From the NCBI RefSeq assembly GCF_000949135.2, contig NZ_JTAN02000001.1, positions 434,001 through 498,000 of the forward strand: a stretch of DNA of 64,000 nt, given 5' to 3'. Below, piece by piece: positions 45,604 to 54,081 of the stretch. The translations under genes and the position numbers were made by a program. This stretch comes from Burkholderia sp. USMB20 (GTDB lineage Bacteria; Pseudomonadota; Gammaproteobacteria; Burkholderiales; Burkholderiaceae). Position 1 is the stretch's first letter, and the number at the start of each line of letters is the position of its first letter. A model generated the notes under the pieces. That model was not told where the DNA came from. It saw only the letters and a list, made by a program, of their open reading frames with translations, and did no database searches.

Positions 45604-46572
45604 CTAGCGCGGGTTGTCCGGCGCGCGCGTGTCGCTCGGCGTCTCGCCGAAGCGCGCGCGATAGCTGCGGCTGAAGTGCGCGCTGTTGTTGAAGCCCCAG
45701 CGGAACGCGATTTCGCTGACCGTCAGGTGCTTCAGCGACGGGTCGCGCAGATCGGCGCGGCAGCGTTCGAGACGCCGCGCGAGGATGTAGCGCGTGAGCG
45801 GCATCCCTTCGATTTCGAAGATGCGCGCGAGCTGGCGCGGCGACAGGTTGATCGCGCGGCTGACCGACCGGGTGTCGAGCTCGTCGTCGGCGAGATGGCT
45901 GTCGATGAATGCCTTCGCGCGCGACAGCGTGTGGACGGTCGACTTGGTCGGCGACGCGTCGCCGTCGCGCAGCCGCAGCATCGACCGCATCAGGTCGAGC
46001 ATCGCGGCGGCGCGCCGTTCGCGCGCGTCGGGCATCGATTGATGCGGTTCGGCGAGCAGCGCGTAGAGCTGCCGCGCGGCCCACGACGTGACGCCGTCGT
46101 CGCGGTCGATCTTGACGACGCTGCGATGGCGCCACGGGCCGACGTGCGCTTCGAACACGTCGCGCGGCACGTCGAGCACGGTCATCGCCATGTTCGCCGG
46201 AAAACCGTGGCCGTACGGCATCGACGTGTCGTACAGCACGATGTCGCCGGGCGCATGCCGGATGCACTCGACGTCCTGGAACGTATAGCCCTGCCCTTCG
46301 TGCATCAGGCACACGAACACGGCGTCGCGCGGGTCCGCGTGGATGTTGTGCGGCGTGCGCACGACCGCATGCCGGTTCGCGACGATGTCGCACACGCCCA
46401 GCAGCCCCAGGTCGCGCTTGCGCAGCGACGCGTCGATGCCTTCGGACGATTTACCGCTGCATTCGATGCGCACGAGCGAGCGGGCGACATGGTCGACCCA
46501 GAAGTCGACGCGTTCGTCGCCGCGTACGGCGCGCGTCGAGATCGACACGATTCCCGTGCTGATATCCGGCAT
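45604..46572 (-). CDS. AraC-family transcriptional regulator
   Basis: A 322-residue regulator with the same two-part layout as the one at 42.8-43.7 kb: sensory domain (ECIRHAPGDIVLYDTSMPYG) and AraC domain with LDTRSVSRAINLSPRQLARI and LTVSEIAFRWGFNNSAHFSR. The ATG at 46572 is the first of the frame. It is transcribed towards the GMC gene with 211 bp between. Confidence 0.88.
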   Translation of the reverse strand: MPDISTGIVSISTRAVRGDERVDFWVDHVARSLVRIECSGKSSEGIDASLRKRDLGLLGVCDIVANRHAVVRTPHNIHADPRDAVFVCLMHEGQGYTFQDVECIRHAPGDIVLYDTSMPYGHGFPANMAMTVLDVPRDVFEAHVGPWRHRSVVKIDRDDGVTSWAARQLYALLAEPHQSMPDARERRAAAMLDLMRSMLRLRDGDASPTKSTVHTLSRAKAFIDSHLADDELDTRSVSRAINLSPRQLARIFEIEGMPLTRYILARRLERCRADLRDPSLKHLTVSEIAFRWGFNNSAHFSRSYRARFGETPSDTRAPDNPR

Positions 46573-47155
46573 GACGTTCTCCCAATGACCGCCCGAGCGG
46601 CGCAGTCTCGGATACGCCGGCGGGCGCGGTCAATCGGTGAAAGACCCGGGGCGGGCCCGGGATGCGCTCGCGGCGGCGCGTTGCGGCCGGATGTCCGTGT
46701 GAGTCAACGAATATGGCCGGGAAAGGCAAAACGTGCGGGCGTGTTCGGGGTACGTTGTTCGGTTCGGTTCGAACGGTGAGACGCACAGCTGCTTCGTTAT
46801 ACGGAATAAAAGTCGCGTGCCGCCGGATCGTCTCGTTGAAGCTGCGCGGTGCTCGCGTGATTCATCGAGCTCGCATCTCGCGCGCTGGCGAAGCGATGGC
46901 GGTATGCATGTTTGCGTGCCGCCGAAGACCTGGGGCAGCGGTGTGTCGTGGATTTTTTTCGTTGTGTTGGAGCAGAAGCGCGTGTTGTCGGATCGTCTTG
47001 CCGAAACCGCGCGCCGGTCGAGTGATTCGCGGCGCTCTTCCCGCGCGCGCGGCGCGAGCGATGCCGACATCCCTGTTCGCGTCACCCGCGCGTCGCACCG
47101 GCGGCTTGAAGCGCGAAACGCCGCGATTCAAGCCGTCATCTGCTTGTACGCGACG
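46573..47155. repeat. Intergenic region with diverged tandem duplication
   Basis: This 583-bp gap has no supported gene. It contains two diverged copies of one unit, at about 46790-46918 and 46955-47083 (165 bp apart). Both keep the same plus-strand reading frame: copy 1 reads FVIRNKSRVPPDRLVEAARC, copy 2 FVVLEQKRVLSDRLAETARR. Whether this is a coding repeat or just duplicated DNA cannot be told. Confidence 0.55.
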
Positions 47156-48103
47156 TCAGACCGCGCTGGCCGAGTCGATCTTCCGAATGTCCTCATCGTC
47201 GAGCCGCACGCGGATCGCCTCGCCGAGCAGCGCGAGCTGTTCGAGCGACGTCGCGCTCGCGATCGGCGCGGTGATCGTCGGCCGCGCGATCTGCCATGCG
47301 AGCGCGATCGCGGCCGGCTGCGTGCCGTGCTTCGCCGACACATCGTCGAGCGCCGCGAGAATGCGCAGGCCGCGCGCATCGAGATAGCGGGCGACGCGAT
47401 CGCCGCGCACGCTCTTCTTCAGGTCGGCCTCGCTGCGGTACTTGCCCGACAGGAATCCGCTCGCGAGTGCGTAGTAGTTGACGACGCCGAGCTGCAGGTC
47501 GCGCACGACCGGTTCGAGATCGCGCTCGTAGTCGGCGCGGTTGATCAGGTTGTATTCCGGCTGGATCACCTGGTACGCGGGCAGGCCGTCGCGCTTGCTG
47601 ATGTCGGCGGCTTCGCGCAGGCGCGCGCCGCTGTAGTTCGACGCGCCGATGATGCGCACCTTGCCCGCGTCGATCAGCGTCTGGTATGCGGCGAGCGTTT
47701 CTTCGAGCGGGGCCGTGTCGGCCAGATCGCGGTGCGAAAAGTACAGGTCGATGTAGTCGGTCTGCAGGCGGCGCAGCGAATCGTCGGCGGCCTTCAGGAT
47801 GTTGTCTTTCGTGAGGCCCGCACGCGCGTCGAGCAGGCCGACCTTGGTTGCGATCACGACCTGGTCGCGCTTGCCGGAACGCTTCAGCCACTTGCCGATG
47901 ATCGTTTCCGATTCGCCGCCGCGGTTGCCGGGTACCCAGGCCGAATAGACGTCGGCCGTGTCGATGAAGTTGATGCCGGTGTCGGCGAGCGCGTCGAGCA
48001 GCGCAAACGATGCGTTTTCGTCGACGGTCCAGCCGAAGACGTTGCCGCCGAAGGCGAGCGGGGAAACCTGGATGTCCGAGGTGCCGAGGGTGCGTAGTGC
48101 CAT
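47156..48103 (-). CDS. Aldo/keto reductase
   Basis: A 315-residue NADP-dependent reductase with the TIM-barrel AKR pattern: start MALRTLGTSDIQVSPLAFGG, catalytic Asp-Tyr in FIDTADVYSAW, Lys in VIATKVGL, His in DLYFSHRDL, and the cofactor end ARPTITAPIASATSLEQL. It resembles the YajO/Tas branch with broad aldehyde substrates. The ATG at 48103 has GGAGAG. The gene stands alone. Confidence 0.9.
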   Translation of the reverse strand: MALRTLGTSDIQVSPLAFGGNVFGWTVDENASFALLDALADTGINFIDTADVYSAWVPGNRGGESETIIGKWLKRSGKRDQVVIATKVGLLDARAGLTKDNILKAADDSLRRLQTDYIDLYFSHRDLADTAPLEETLAAYQTLIDAGKVRIIGASNYSGARLREAADISKRDGLPAYQVIQPEYNLINRADYERDLEPVVRDLQLGVVNYYALASGFLSGKYRSEADLKKSVRGDRVARYLDARGLRILAALDDVSAKHGTQPAAIALAWQIARPTITAPIASATSLEQLALLGEAIRVRLDDEDIRKIDSASAV

Positions 48104-48413
48104 GTTGCTCTCCGGAATCTGAAGGGTGACGGGTTGGAACGACGGGATTGGCCGCGATGAATGCGACGGGACGGCGGTCGGGTGAAGCACGTTCGCCGTT
48201 GTCGCGGGACGCTGGAACATTCTCGCCGATCGACCGGATTCGTGCAGCGGGCGCGCGGCCGTGAAGACGGAGGAATTGCAGCGGACGGCGGACGCATCGT
48301 CTGCTGCGTGGGTCATTCGTGCCGCCGCGTTCGATCGGGAACCGAATTTTGTTGCGACCGGGCGTGGCAGCGGGAGAGACGGGCGGACCCGGCCGCTTCG
48401 CCGCGGCGGAACG
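48104..48413. other. Intergenic region, no gene seen
   Basis: This GC-rich stretch lies between the aldo/keto reductase start and the exporter terminator. It must contain the reductase promoter, but I see no clear motif or conserved frame. Confidence 0.4.
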
Positions 48414-48439
48414 AAAAACGGGCGGCAAGTTGCCGCCCG
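48414..48439 (-). terminator. Intrinsic terminator after the amino-acid exporter gene
   Basis: CGGGCGGCAA (48419-48428) pairs with TTGCCGCCCG (48430-48439). Read on the minus strand the stem is followed by TTTTTCG, a standard Rho-independent terminator placed 24 bp past the exporter stop. Confidence 0.8.
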
Positions 48440-48462
48440 CGATCGATCATTCACCGAGGCCG

Positions 48463-49083
48463 TTATCGCAACTGCACGGCCGCCAGGAACAGCACCATGC
48501 TGCCGATCGCGCCGTCCAGCACGCGCCACGCGACGGCCTTGCGGAACCACGGCGCGAGCAGTCGCGCACCGTATCCGAGCCCGAGGAACCACACGACGCT
48601 GACCGACATCGCGCCGATCGCGAACGCCAGCCGCGTGCCCTCCGGCTCCCGCGCACCGGCCGTGCCGATCAGCAGGAACGTATCGAGATACACGTGCGGG
48701 TTGAGCCACGTGAACGCGAGCGTCATCAGCACGATCGCGACCGCGCTCTGCGGCGGCGGCGCGACGGCGTCGCCGCGCACGTCGAGCGTTGCGTGTCCCG
48801 GCTTGAACGCGCGACGCAGCGCGTTGAAGCCGAACCATGCGAGATACGCGAGGCCGACGTACAGCACCGCGTGGACGAAGGTCGGATAGCGTTCGACGAG
48901 GACCGACGCGCCGCCGACGCCCGCGCCGATCAGGATCATGTCGGACAGCGCGCACAGCAGCACGATCTTGCCGACATGCGAGCGCATGATGCCTTGCCGG
49001 AGCACGAATGCGTTCTGCGCGCCGATGGTGACGATGAGCGACCCGCACAGGGCGGCGCCGTGGGAAAAAGCGATCCAGTTCAT
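48463..49083 (-). CDS. argO: LysE/ArgO-type basic amino acid exporter
   Basis: A 206-residue inner-membrane exporter with six hydrophobic segments and the family start GAALCGSLIVTIGAQNAFVL (the GxQNAFVLRQG motif), plus FTWLNPHVYLDTF in the fifth helix region. LysE/ArgO proteins pump out excess lysine or arginine. The gene is divergent from an ArgP/LysG-type regulator, the classic arrangement in which the regulator turns on export when basic amino acids build up. Confidence 0.92.
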   Translation of the reverse strand: MNWIAFSHGAALCGSLIVTIGAQNAFVLRQGIMRSHVGKIVLLCALSDMILIGAGVGGASVLVERYPTFVHAVLYVGLAYLAWFGFNALRRAFKPGHATLDVRGDAVAPPPQSAVAIVLMTLAFTWLNPHVYLDTFLLIGTAGAREPEGTRLAFAIGAMSVSVVWFLGLGYGARLLAPWFRKAVAWRVLDGAIGSMVLFLAAVQLR

Positions 49084-49173
49084 GATGGGGAGCGGTGACG
49101 CAGTAGACGGGTGAATCGGTTGGCGCTAGTCTGCGATGAGCTGGAACATAAGAGAAGCTAATTCACCTAATGC

Positions 49174-49188
49174 AGATTAAGGAAATCT
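49174..49188 (+). promoter_or_regulatory. Inverted repeat around the argP ribosome site
   Basis: AGATT (49174-49178) and AATCT (49184-49188) flank AAGGA, the ribosome site of the regulator gene, in an AT-rich divergent promoter region (49084-49189). It could be the regulator's own binding site or a small RNA hairpin masking translation. Confidence 0.4.
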
Positions 49189-49189
49189 A

Positions 49190-50083
49190 ATGCTCGACTA
49201 CGCATTGCTCGATGCCCTCGCGGCGGTGATCCGGCACGGTTCGTTCGAGCGGGCGGCCAAGGAGCTGAACGTCACGCCGTCGGCGGTATCGCAGCGCGTG
49301 AAACTGCTGGAGGAGCGCGTCGGCAGCGTGCTCGTCAAGCGCGGGCAGCCGTGCGTCGCGACGACGTCGGGTGCGCTGCTGTGCCGGCATACCGAGCGCG
49401 TGCAATTGCTCGAGGCCGAACTGGGCGGCCGGATGCCCGCCTTGCCGGGCCAGATCGCGAGCGCATGGCCGACGTTGCGCGTGGCCGTCAACGACGACAG
49501 CGTCGCGACCTGGTTCATCGATGCGGTCGGGCCGTTCTGCACCGAGCGCGAGACCTTGCTCGACCTCGTGATCGACGACCAGGACCATACGGCCGCGCGG
49601 ATTCGCGACGGCAGCGTGCAGGGCGCGGTGACCGCGCAGGCCGAGCCGATCCAGGGATGCCGGTCGACGCGGCTCGGGCGTATCCGCTATCGCGCGGTGT
49701 GTTCGCCGGCGTTTTACGCGCGCTATTTTGGTGCGGGCATCACGCGCGATGCGCTGCGCCGCGCGCCGTGCGTGATGTTCAATTCGAAGGACGGCTTGCA
49801 GGCGCGCTTCATCCGGCGCGTGACGCGCGCGGATCTCGATCCGCCGCAACACTGGATCCCGCACGTCGCGGGCTACCTGCGCGCTTGCGAAACGGGGCTG
49901 GGATGGGGGATGTGCCCGGACCGGATGGTCGATCGCCAGCTGGCGGCGGGCGAACTGGTCGACATGTCGCGCGGGCGGACCGTCGATATCGATCTGTACT
50001 GGCAGAGCTGGCGCCTGTCGATCGGCTGGCTCGACGACTTCAGCACGGCACTGAAGGCGCGCGCCGCGCTGTTTCTCGACTGA
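49190..50083 (+). CDS. argP: LysR-family regulator ArgP/LysG
   Basis: A 297-residue LysR protein with the ArgP/IciA-type start DALAAVIRHGSFERAAKELN and VTPSAVSQRVKLLEERVGSV, a C-terminal effector domain with ATWFIDAVGPFC and AACETGLGWGMCP-like residues (CETGLGWGMCPDRMV). It activates the exporter gene on binding arginine or lysine. Start at ATG 49190 with AAGGA 7 bases upstream. Divergent pairing with the exporter supports the call. Confidence 0.92.
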   Translation: MLDYALLDALAAVIRHGSFERAAKELNVTPSAVSQRVKLLEERVGSVLVKRGQPCVATTSGALLCRHTERVQLLEAELGGRMPALPGQIASAWPTLRVAVNDDSVATWFIDAVGPFCTERETLLDLVIDDQDHTAARIRDGSVQGAVTAQAEPIQGCRSTRLGRIRYRAVCSPAFYARYFGAGITRDALRRAPCVMFNSKDGLQARFIRRVTRADLDPPQHWIPHVAGYLRACETGLGWGMCPDRMVDRQLAAGELVDMSRGRTVDIDLYWQSWRLSIGWLDDFSTALKARAALFLD

Positions 50084-50153
50084 TCGAGGCGGGCGCGGCG
50101 GATCGTGGCGGGTCGCGGCGGGCGGCGGCGCGCAGGTCACGCGCCGCGCGGGG

Positions 50154-50900
50154 TCAGACGTGGTGCAGGCCGTCGAAGTCGACGATCTGCACGAGGCGGC
50201 CGTGCATTTCGATCAGGCCGCGCTTCTGGAACTTCGACAGCGTGCGGCTGACCGTTTCGAGCGTCATGCCGAGGTAGCTGCCGATGTCCTCGCGCGTCAT
50301 CCGCAGGTTGAATTCCGACGGCGAGTAACCGCGCTTCAGGTAGCGCGCCGACACGTCGAGCAGGAATGCGGCGACGCGCTCTTCGGCGTTCAGCGAACCG
50401 AGCAGCATGGTCTGCGACGTTTCGCGCACGATCTGCTCGCTCATCAGCTTGTGCATGCGCAGTTGCATCGTGCCGGCTTCCGAGCACAGCGACTTGAGCG
50501 CGCTGTACGGAATCACGCAGACCGAGCTGTCTTCCAGCGCGACCGCGGTGCGCGGGTGCGTGTCGTCGCAGATACCGTCGAGGCCGAGCGCCTCGCCCGC
50601 CAGGTGCAGGCCGGTGACCTGCTCGCGGCCGTCGTGGCGCGTGGCGACGGTTTTCAGCGAACCCGAGCGCACGGCGTACAGGTTGTCGAAGGTGTCGCCT
50701 TCGCGGAACAGCGCTTCGCCGCGCTTGACCGGGCGCGCCGCGCAGATGACCGATTCGAGGCGGCTGAGCGCGTCGGGTGCGAGGCCCTGCGGCATGCACA
50801 GGTGCCGCATTGCGCATGACGAGCAGTGCGGGGCCTGGCGGGGCGCCCAGGTGCCTGCATGGGACGGAACGGCGGGGCGTGTGGCGACGGGCGTCAACAT
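50154..50900 (-). CDS. fnr: FNR-like oxygen-sensing CRP-family regulator
   Basis: A 248-residue regulator. Cys26-x2-Cys29-x5-Cys35 plus Cys128 (SSVCVIPY) match the four ligands of the FNR [4Fe-4S] cluster in spacing and context, so oxygen sensing is likely. The cyclic-nucleotide-like barrel (about 45-165) has FREGDTFDNLYAVRSGSLK; the C-terminal helix-turn-helix is MTREDIGSYLGMTLETVSRT. It probably switches genes for low-oxygen growth, possibly including the Usp gene upstream. The region before its start carries a GCCGAT repeat tract. Confidence 0.9.
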   Translation of the reverse strand: MLTPVATRPAVPSHAGTWAPRQAPHCSSCAMRHLCMPQGLAPDALSRLESVICAARPVKRGEALFREGDTFDNLYAVRSGSLKTVATRHDGREQVTGLHLAGEALGLDGICDDTHPRTAVALEDSSVCVIPYSALKSLCSEAGTMQLRMHKLMSEQIVRETSQTMLLGSLNAEERVAAFLLDVSARYLKRGYSPSEFNLRMTREDIGSYLGMTLETVSRTLSKFQKRGLIEMHGRLVQIVDFDGLHHV

Positions 50901-51055
50901 GATCGTTTACTCCGGCATTGAATCGACGGAATCATTGTCCCACCGCAAGTTGCCGCTGTCGGGCGACAAAACGTCGCGACCGCGCGCACATGCCGCGGGC
51001 ATCGCAGCAGCCTGCGTGCAGGCATGCCGCTGCGCATGCGCGGCGCGCCGCGCAC

Positions 51056-51132
51056 GCCGATGCCGATGCCGATGCCGATGCCGATGCCGATGCCGATGCC
51101 GATGCCGATGCCGATGCCGATGCCGACACCGA
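51056..51132. repeat. GCCGAT hexanucleotide microsatellite
   Basis: Eleven perfect GCCGAT units run from 51056 to 51121, then GCCGAC and ACCGAT. The tract lies between the Usp stop (51133) and the fnr-like start (50900), about 155 bp upstream of the latter. Copy number of such tracts often changes by slippage. Confidence 0.95.
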
Positions 51133-51600
51133 TCAGCCCTCCTGATCGTCCGTATGCGCGGCGGCCGGGATCAGCAGCACGGGCAGCGTCGCATGCCGCA
51201 CGCACTGTTCGGCGATGCTGCCGAGCACGAGGCGACGGAACCCGCGGCGGCCGTGCGTGCCGAGCACGAGGAGGTCGGCGCCGAATGCTTTCGCACCGTC
51301 GAGGATCAGCATCGACACGTCGTTGAGCGACGACGCCTCGCTCGTCAGCGTCTCGCCCTTCACGCCGGCCGCCTGCATCAGCTTCCTGAAATCCGCCGCG
51401 AGCGCATTGCCTTGCGCGATCAGCTGATCGCGCAGCACGGACGGGTCGTAGCCCGGCACGTTGTAGTAGATCGCGGCGTTTTCGACGACGTAGAACGGCT
51501 GCAGTTCGGCACCGTGCTCCTTTGCGAGCGCGAGGGCGGCGTCGAACGCGTGGCGTGCGGTGTCGCTGCCGTCGATGGCAACCAGAATGCGCTTGTACAT
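51133..51600 (-). CDS. Universal stress protein (UspA family)
   Basis: A 155-residue single-domain Usp: N-terminal RILVAIDGSDTARHAFDAAL, then the ATP-binding DLLVLGTHGRRGFRRLVLGS (GxHGRxG(9)GS type) and a final strand ATLPVLLIP. It is an ATP-binding stress protein induced on growth arrest or low oxygen. It precedes the fnr-like gene on the same strand, so co-regulation is plausible. The GCCGAT tract begins right after its stop. Confidence 0.92.
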   Translation of the reverse strand: MYKRILVAIDGSDTARHAFDAALALAKEHGAELQPFYVVENAAIYYNVPGYDPSVLRDQLIAQGNALAADFRKLMQAAGVKGETLTSEASSLNDVSMLILDGAKAFGADLLVLGTHGRRGFRRLVLGSIAEQCVRHATLPVLLIPAAAHTDDQEG

Positions 51601-51968
51601 AGTGTCTCCGAGTGGCGGATTGAACGGAAGTCGGCCGAACGGCCGGGCCGGCCGTGCGTCGCTGCGAGGCAGGGTAAACCAACGGCAGGGACTTTGCAGC
51701 GACGTGCCGGTGGTCGCGAATGGGCATTGAATCGCATCCGTATCGCGAGGACGTGACTTCGATCAACGCAGATGCATCGACGTCGCGAAATCCCGCGTGC
51801 CGAACCCGAGCCGGGCGCTGATATCGATTTCAGCGCCGCTTCTGAAGATCGCACTGCCTGCGCACCGACCGAGCGGCGCGCGCGCAAACGCGCACGCCGA
51901 TCTGCCGCCATCGTCCGTCGGCACCCTTCAACCCGCCGGACGAACGATCGATTCAAACGCTGCGTGCG
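51601..51968. other. Intergenic region, no gene seen
   Basis: A 368-bp stretch between two minus-strand genes. It must hold the Usp promoter. A FNR-type half-site (TTGATC, minus strand near 51763) is visible but the second half is missing. No coding frame is convincing. Confidence 0.4.
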
Positions 51969-52379
51969 TTACCGCGGCACCGCGGTGATTTCGATCACCC
52001 GTTCCGGCCGGCGTCCGTGGCCGGGCCAGTGCGCGCTGCCGTACATCCGGTGAACCGGGCCGTACGGCGCGTCGCCCGCGTGCGACGGCGCGTCGAACCC
52101 CTTCTCGATCACCATGTAGCCGGCCCGCAGCGCGAACGCCGGATGATTGCCGCCCGGCCGGCTGTCGAAGCCGGCGAAGCCGTCGCCGGCCTCGGGCATC
52201 GCGTTGACGAGCGACGCGTTGCTGCCCGTGATCTGGTCGGGCGGGAAGGGGTTGCCGCTCGCGAGACGCGCCGCCTCGCGATTCTTGCCGTCGGTGTCGA
52301 CGGTGCTGTCGTGCGTGTCGTCGTTGTCGAGTTCGATGCTGCGCGGATGCGCGGCGTGCGCTTGAGCTGACGTTTCCAT
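51969..52379 (-). CDS. Hypothetical protein
   Basis: A 136-residue hydrophilic protein I do not recognise. It has no signal peptide or membrane segment. A GNPFPPDQITGSNASLVNA stretch and a C-terminal GHGRRPERVIEITAVPR look conserved-protein-like. The ATG at 52379 has AGGAGAG 5 bases upstream; GTG three bases earlier is an alternative. It is a lone minus-strand gene next to stress-related genes. Confidence 0.6.
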   Translation of the reverse strand: METSAQAHAAHPRSIELDNDDTHDSTVDTDGKNREAARLASGNPFPPDQITGSNASLVNAMPEAGDGFAGFDSRPGGNHPAFALRAGYMVIEKGFDAPSHAGDAPYGPVHRMYGSAHWPGHGRRPERVIEITAVPR

Positions 52380-52658
52380 CACGGCTCTCCTGGCGGCGTA
52401 GCGCTCCGGATCGAAGCAAATCCCGTTCCGGGCAAGACGGGAAAATGGTGCGCGGGCGATCGCCGCAGTCGCGTGGCGCGCACTGATTTGTCATGATTTA
52501 TTTCAGCTAGAACACCCGTTTTCTACAGAGTATGATTCTTTTCCTGCGAAGCGGCGACAGGGGATGCAGTACGCGCCGACTCTGCCCGCACCGGGCGCCG
52601 CAGCACCCTTAGAGACGGGTAGCGAACAACAAGCAAAGGGACTAGAGGTGGCGGATTC

Positions 52659-52892
52659 ATGCAAGCGACTACTGCCTTCACGCACCGCGGTTATCTGTTG
52701 AATTGCGCGCCCGCGCGCGCCACTGACGGGTCGTTCAAGCCCTACGTCGTGATCTCCCGATCGAGTGACGGGGAACTCGTCGCGAACCGTTTTTTCCCGA
52801 GCGAGCTCCAGTTCAACGACGAAGGCGACGCGATCGCGCATGCGCGCGACTGGGCCGTGCGCTGGATCGACGCGAGCAGCGTCACGATCTGA
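52659..52892 (+). CDS. Small conserved-looking hypothetical protein
   Basis: A 77-residue soluble protein without a recognised motif. The sequence HRGYLLNCAPARATDGSFKP, NRFFPSELQFNDEGDAIAHA and RDWAVRWIDA looks like a compact beta-alpha fold with a regular amphipathic helix. It is preceded by a GAGGTGG-type site and stands alone 137 bp before the serine acetyltransferase. Function unknown. Confidence 0.6.
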   Translation: MQATTAFTHRGYLLNCAPARATDGSFKPYVVISRSSDGELVANRFFPSELQFNDEGDAIAHARDWAVRWIDASSVTI

Positions 52893-53029
52893 CGCCGTCG
52901 CGCGGCGGCAGCGGCGGCCGTCCGGCCGATCCCCCGGCGTGCCGCTGCCCGGCGAAAACGCGGTAATCTTGCGGAACCCGTCACTTTATTAGCGGCCGTG
53001 CGATCGCGCGCGGCTGCCTGCATTGGCAT

Positions 53030-53950
53030 ATGTCGACATCACCCGCCCGTCAGTGGGGCCTCGAAGAAATCGTTGCCGGCTTGCGCGAATCGCGCGAGGA
53101 ACTTCACCGCACGCGTCATCCGCGTGGCATCCGCGAGCTGCCGTCGCGCGACGCGATCTGCAAGATCGTCACCGGCCTGCGTGCGTCGATGTTCCCGACG
53201 CACTACGGCGCGCCGGATCTGACCGACGAAAGCGTCGACTACTACGTCGGCCACACGCTAGAAAGCACGCTGCGGATCCTGTCCGAACAGATCCGCCGTG
53301 CGCTGCCGTTCCTGCCGGAGCATGCGGACACGCCATTCGCGGAACTCGACGAACGCGCGTTCGAGATCGCGCGCGAGTTCGGCCGGCAGTTGCCGGCGGT
53401 TCGCGCGCTGCTGGTCAGCGACATCCAGGCTGCCTACGCGGGCGATCCGGCCGCGCAGCACATCACCGAGATCCTGCTGTGCTATCCCGGCGTGTTCGCG
53501 ATGATGCACCATCGGCTCGCGCATGCGCTGCACCAACTCGGTGTGCCGCTGCTCGCCCGTTTCATCAATGAAATCGCGCACTCGGCCACCGGCATCGACA
53601 TTCACCCGGGCGCGCAGATCGGCCCGAGCTTCTTCATCGACCACGGCACCGGTGTCGTGATCGGCGAAACCGCGATCATCGGCGAGCGCGTGCGCGTGTA
53701 CCAGGCCGTCACGCTCGGCGCGAAGAGCTTCCCGGCCGATGGGGACGGCACGCTGGTGAAGGGCAATGCGCGGCATCCGATCGTCGAGGACGACGTGGTG
53801 ATCTATGCGGGCGCGACCATTCTCGGCCGCGTGACGATCGGGCGCGGCTCGGTGATCGGCGGCAACGTGTGGCTTACGCACAGCGTGCCGCACGGCACGA
53901 GCGTCGCGCAGGGCAAGGTCCGCGAAGGCGGCAGCGGCGAGAAGCCGTAA
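53030..53950 (+). CDS. epsC: Serine O-acetyltransferase, EpsC type
   Basis: A 306-residue enzyme making O-acetylserine for cysteine synthesis. The C-terminal half is a left-handed beta-helix with hexapeptide repeats: IDIHPGAQIGPSFFIDHGTG, VVIGETAIIGERVRVYQAVT and ATILGRVTIGRGSVIGGNVW. His in HPG and DHGTG are the catalytic pair in this family. The long N-terminal helical part (about 150 residues) is the EpsC/long CysE form. It stands alone; expected control is by cysteine level. Confidence 0.9.
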   Translation: MSTSPARQWGLEEIVAGLRESREELHRTRHPRGIRELPSRDAICKIVTGLRASMFPTHYGAPDLTDESVDYYVGHTLESTLRILSEQIRRALPFLPEHADTPFAELDERAFEIAREFGRQLPAVRALLVSDIQAAYAGDPAAQHITEILLCYPGVFAMMHHRLAHALHQLGVPLLARFINEIAHSATGIDIHPGAQIGPSFFIDHGTGVVIGETAIIGERVRVYQAVTLGAKSFPADGDGTLVKGNARHPIVEDDVVIYAGATILGRVTIGRGSVIGGNVWLTHSVPHGTSVAQGKVREGGSGEKP

Positions 53951-54081
53951 CGCGGCGCGCGAACGGCGAAACTGTCGTTCGCGCGGCGAAGACGCAGGCG
54001 CAGCGAAGGCGAAGGCGCGCACCAACACCCGCACACCGGTGTGCCAAGAGGGTGCACGGCTGCCGCCGCACCCCCGCTTCG

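Noticed and set aside
48104..49048. N-terminal extension joining the aldo/keto reductase to upstream sequence
   Set aside because: The long frame has no domain before MALRTLGTSD, where the normal start and a ribosome site are found.
51056..51132. CRISPR-like repeat array
   Set aside because: The units are 6-bp and directly adjacent with no spacers; it is a microsatellite.
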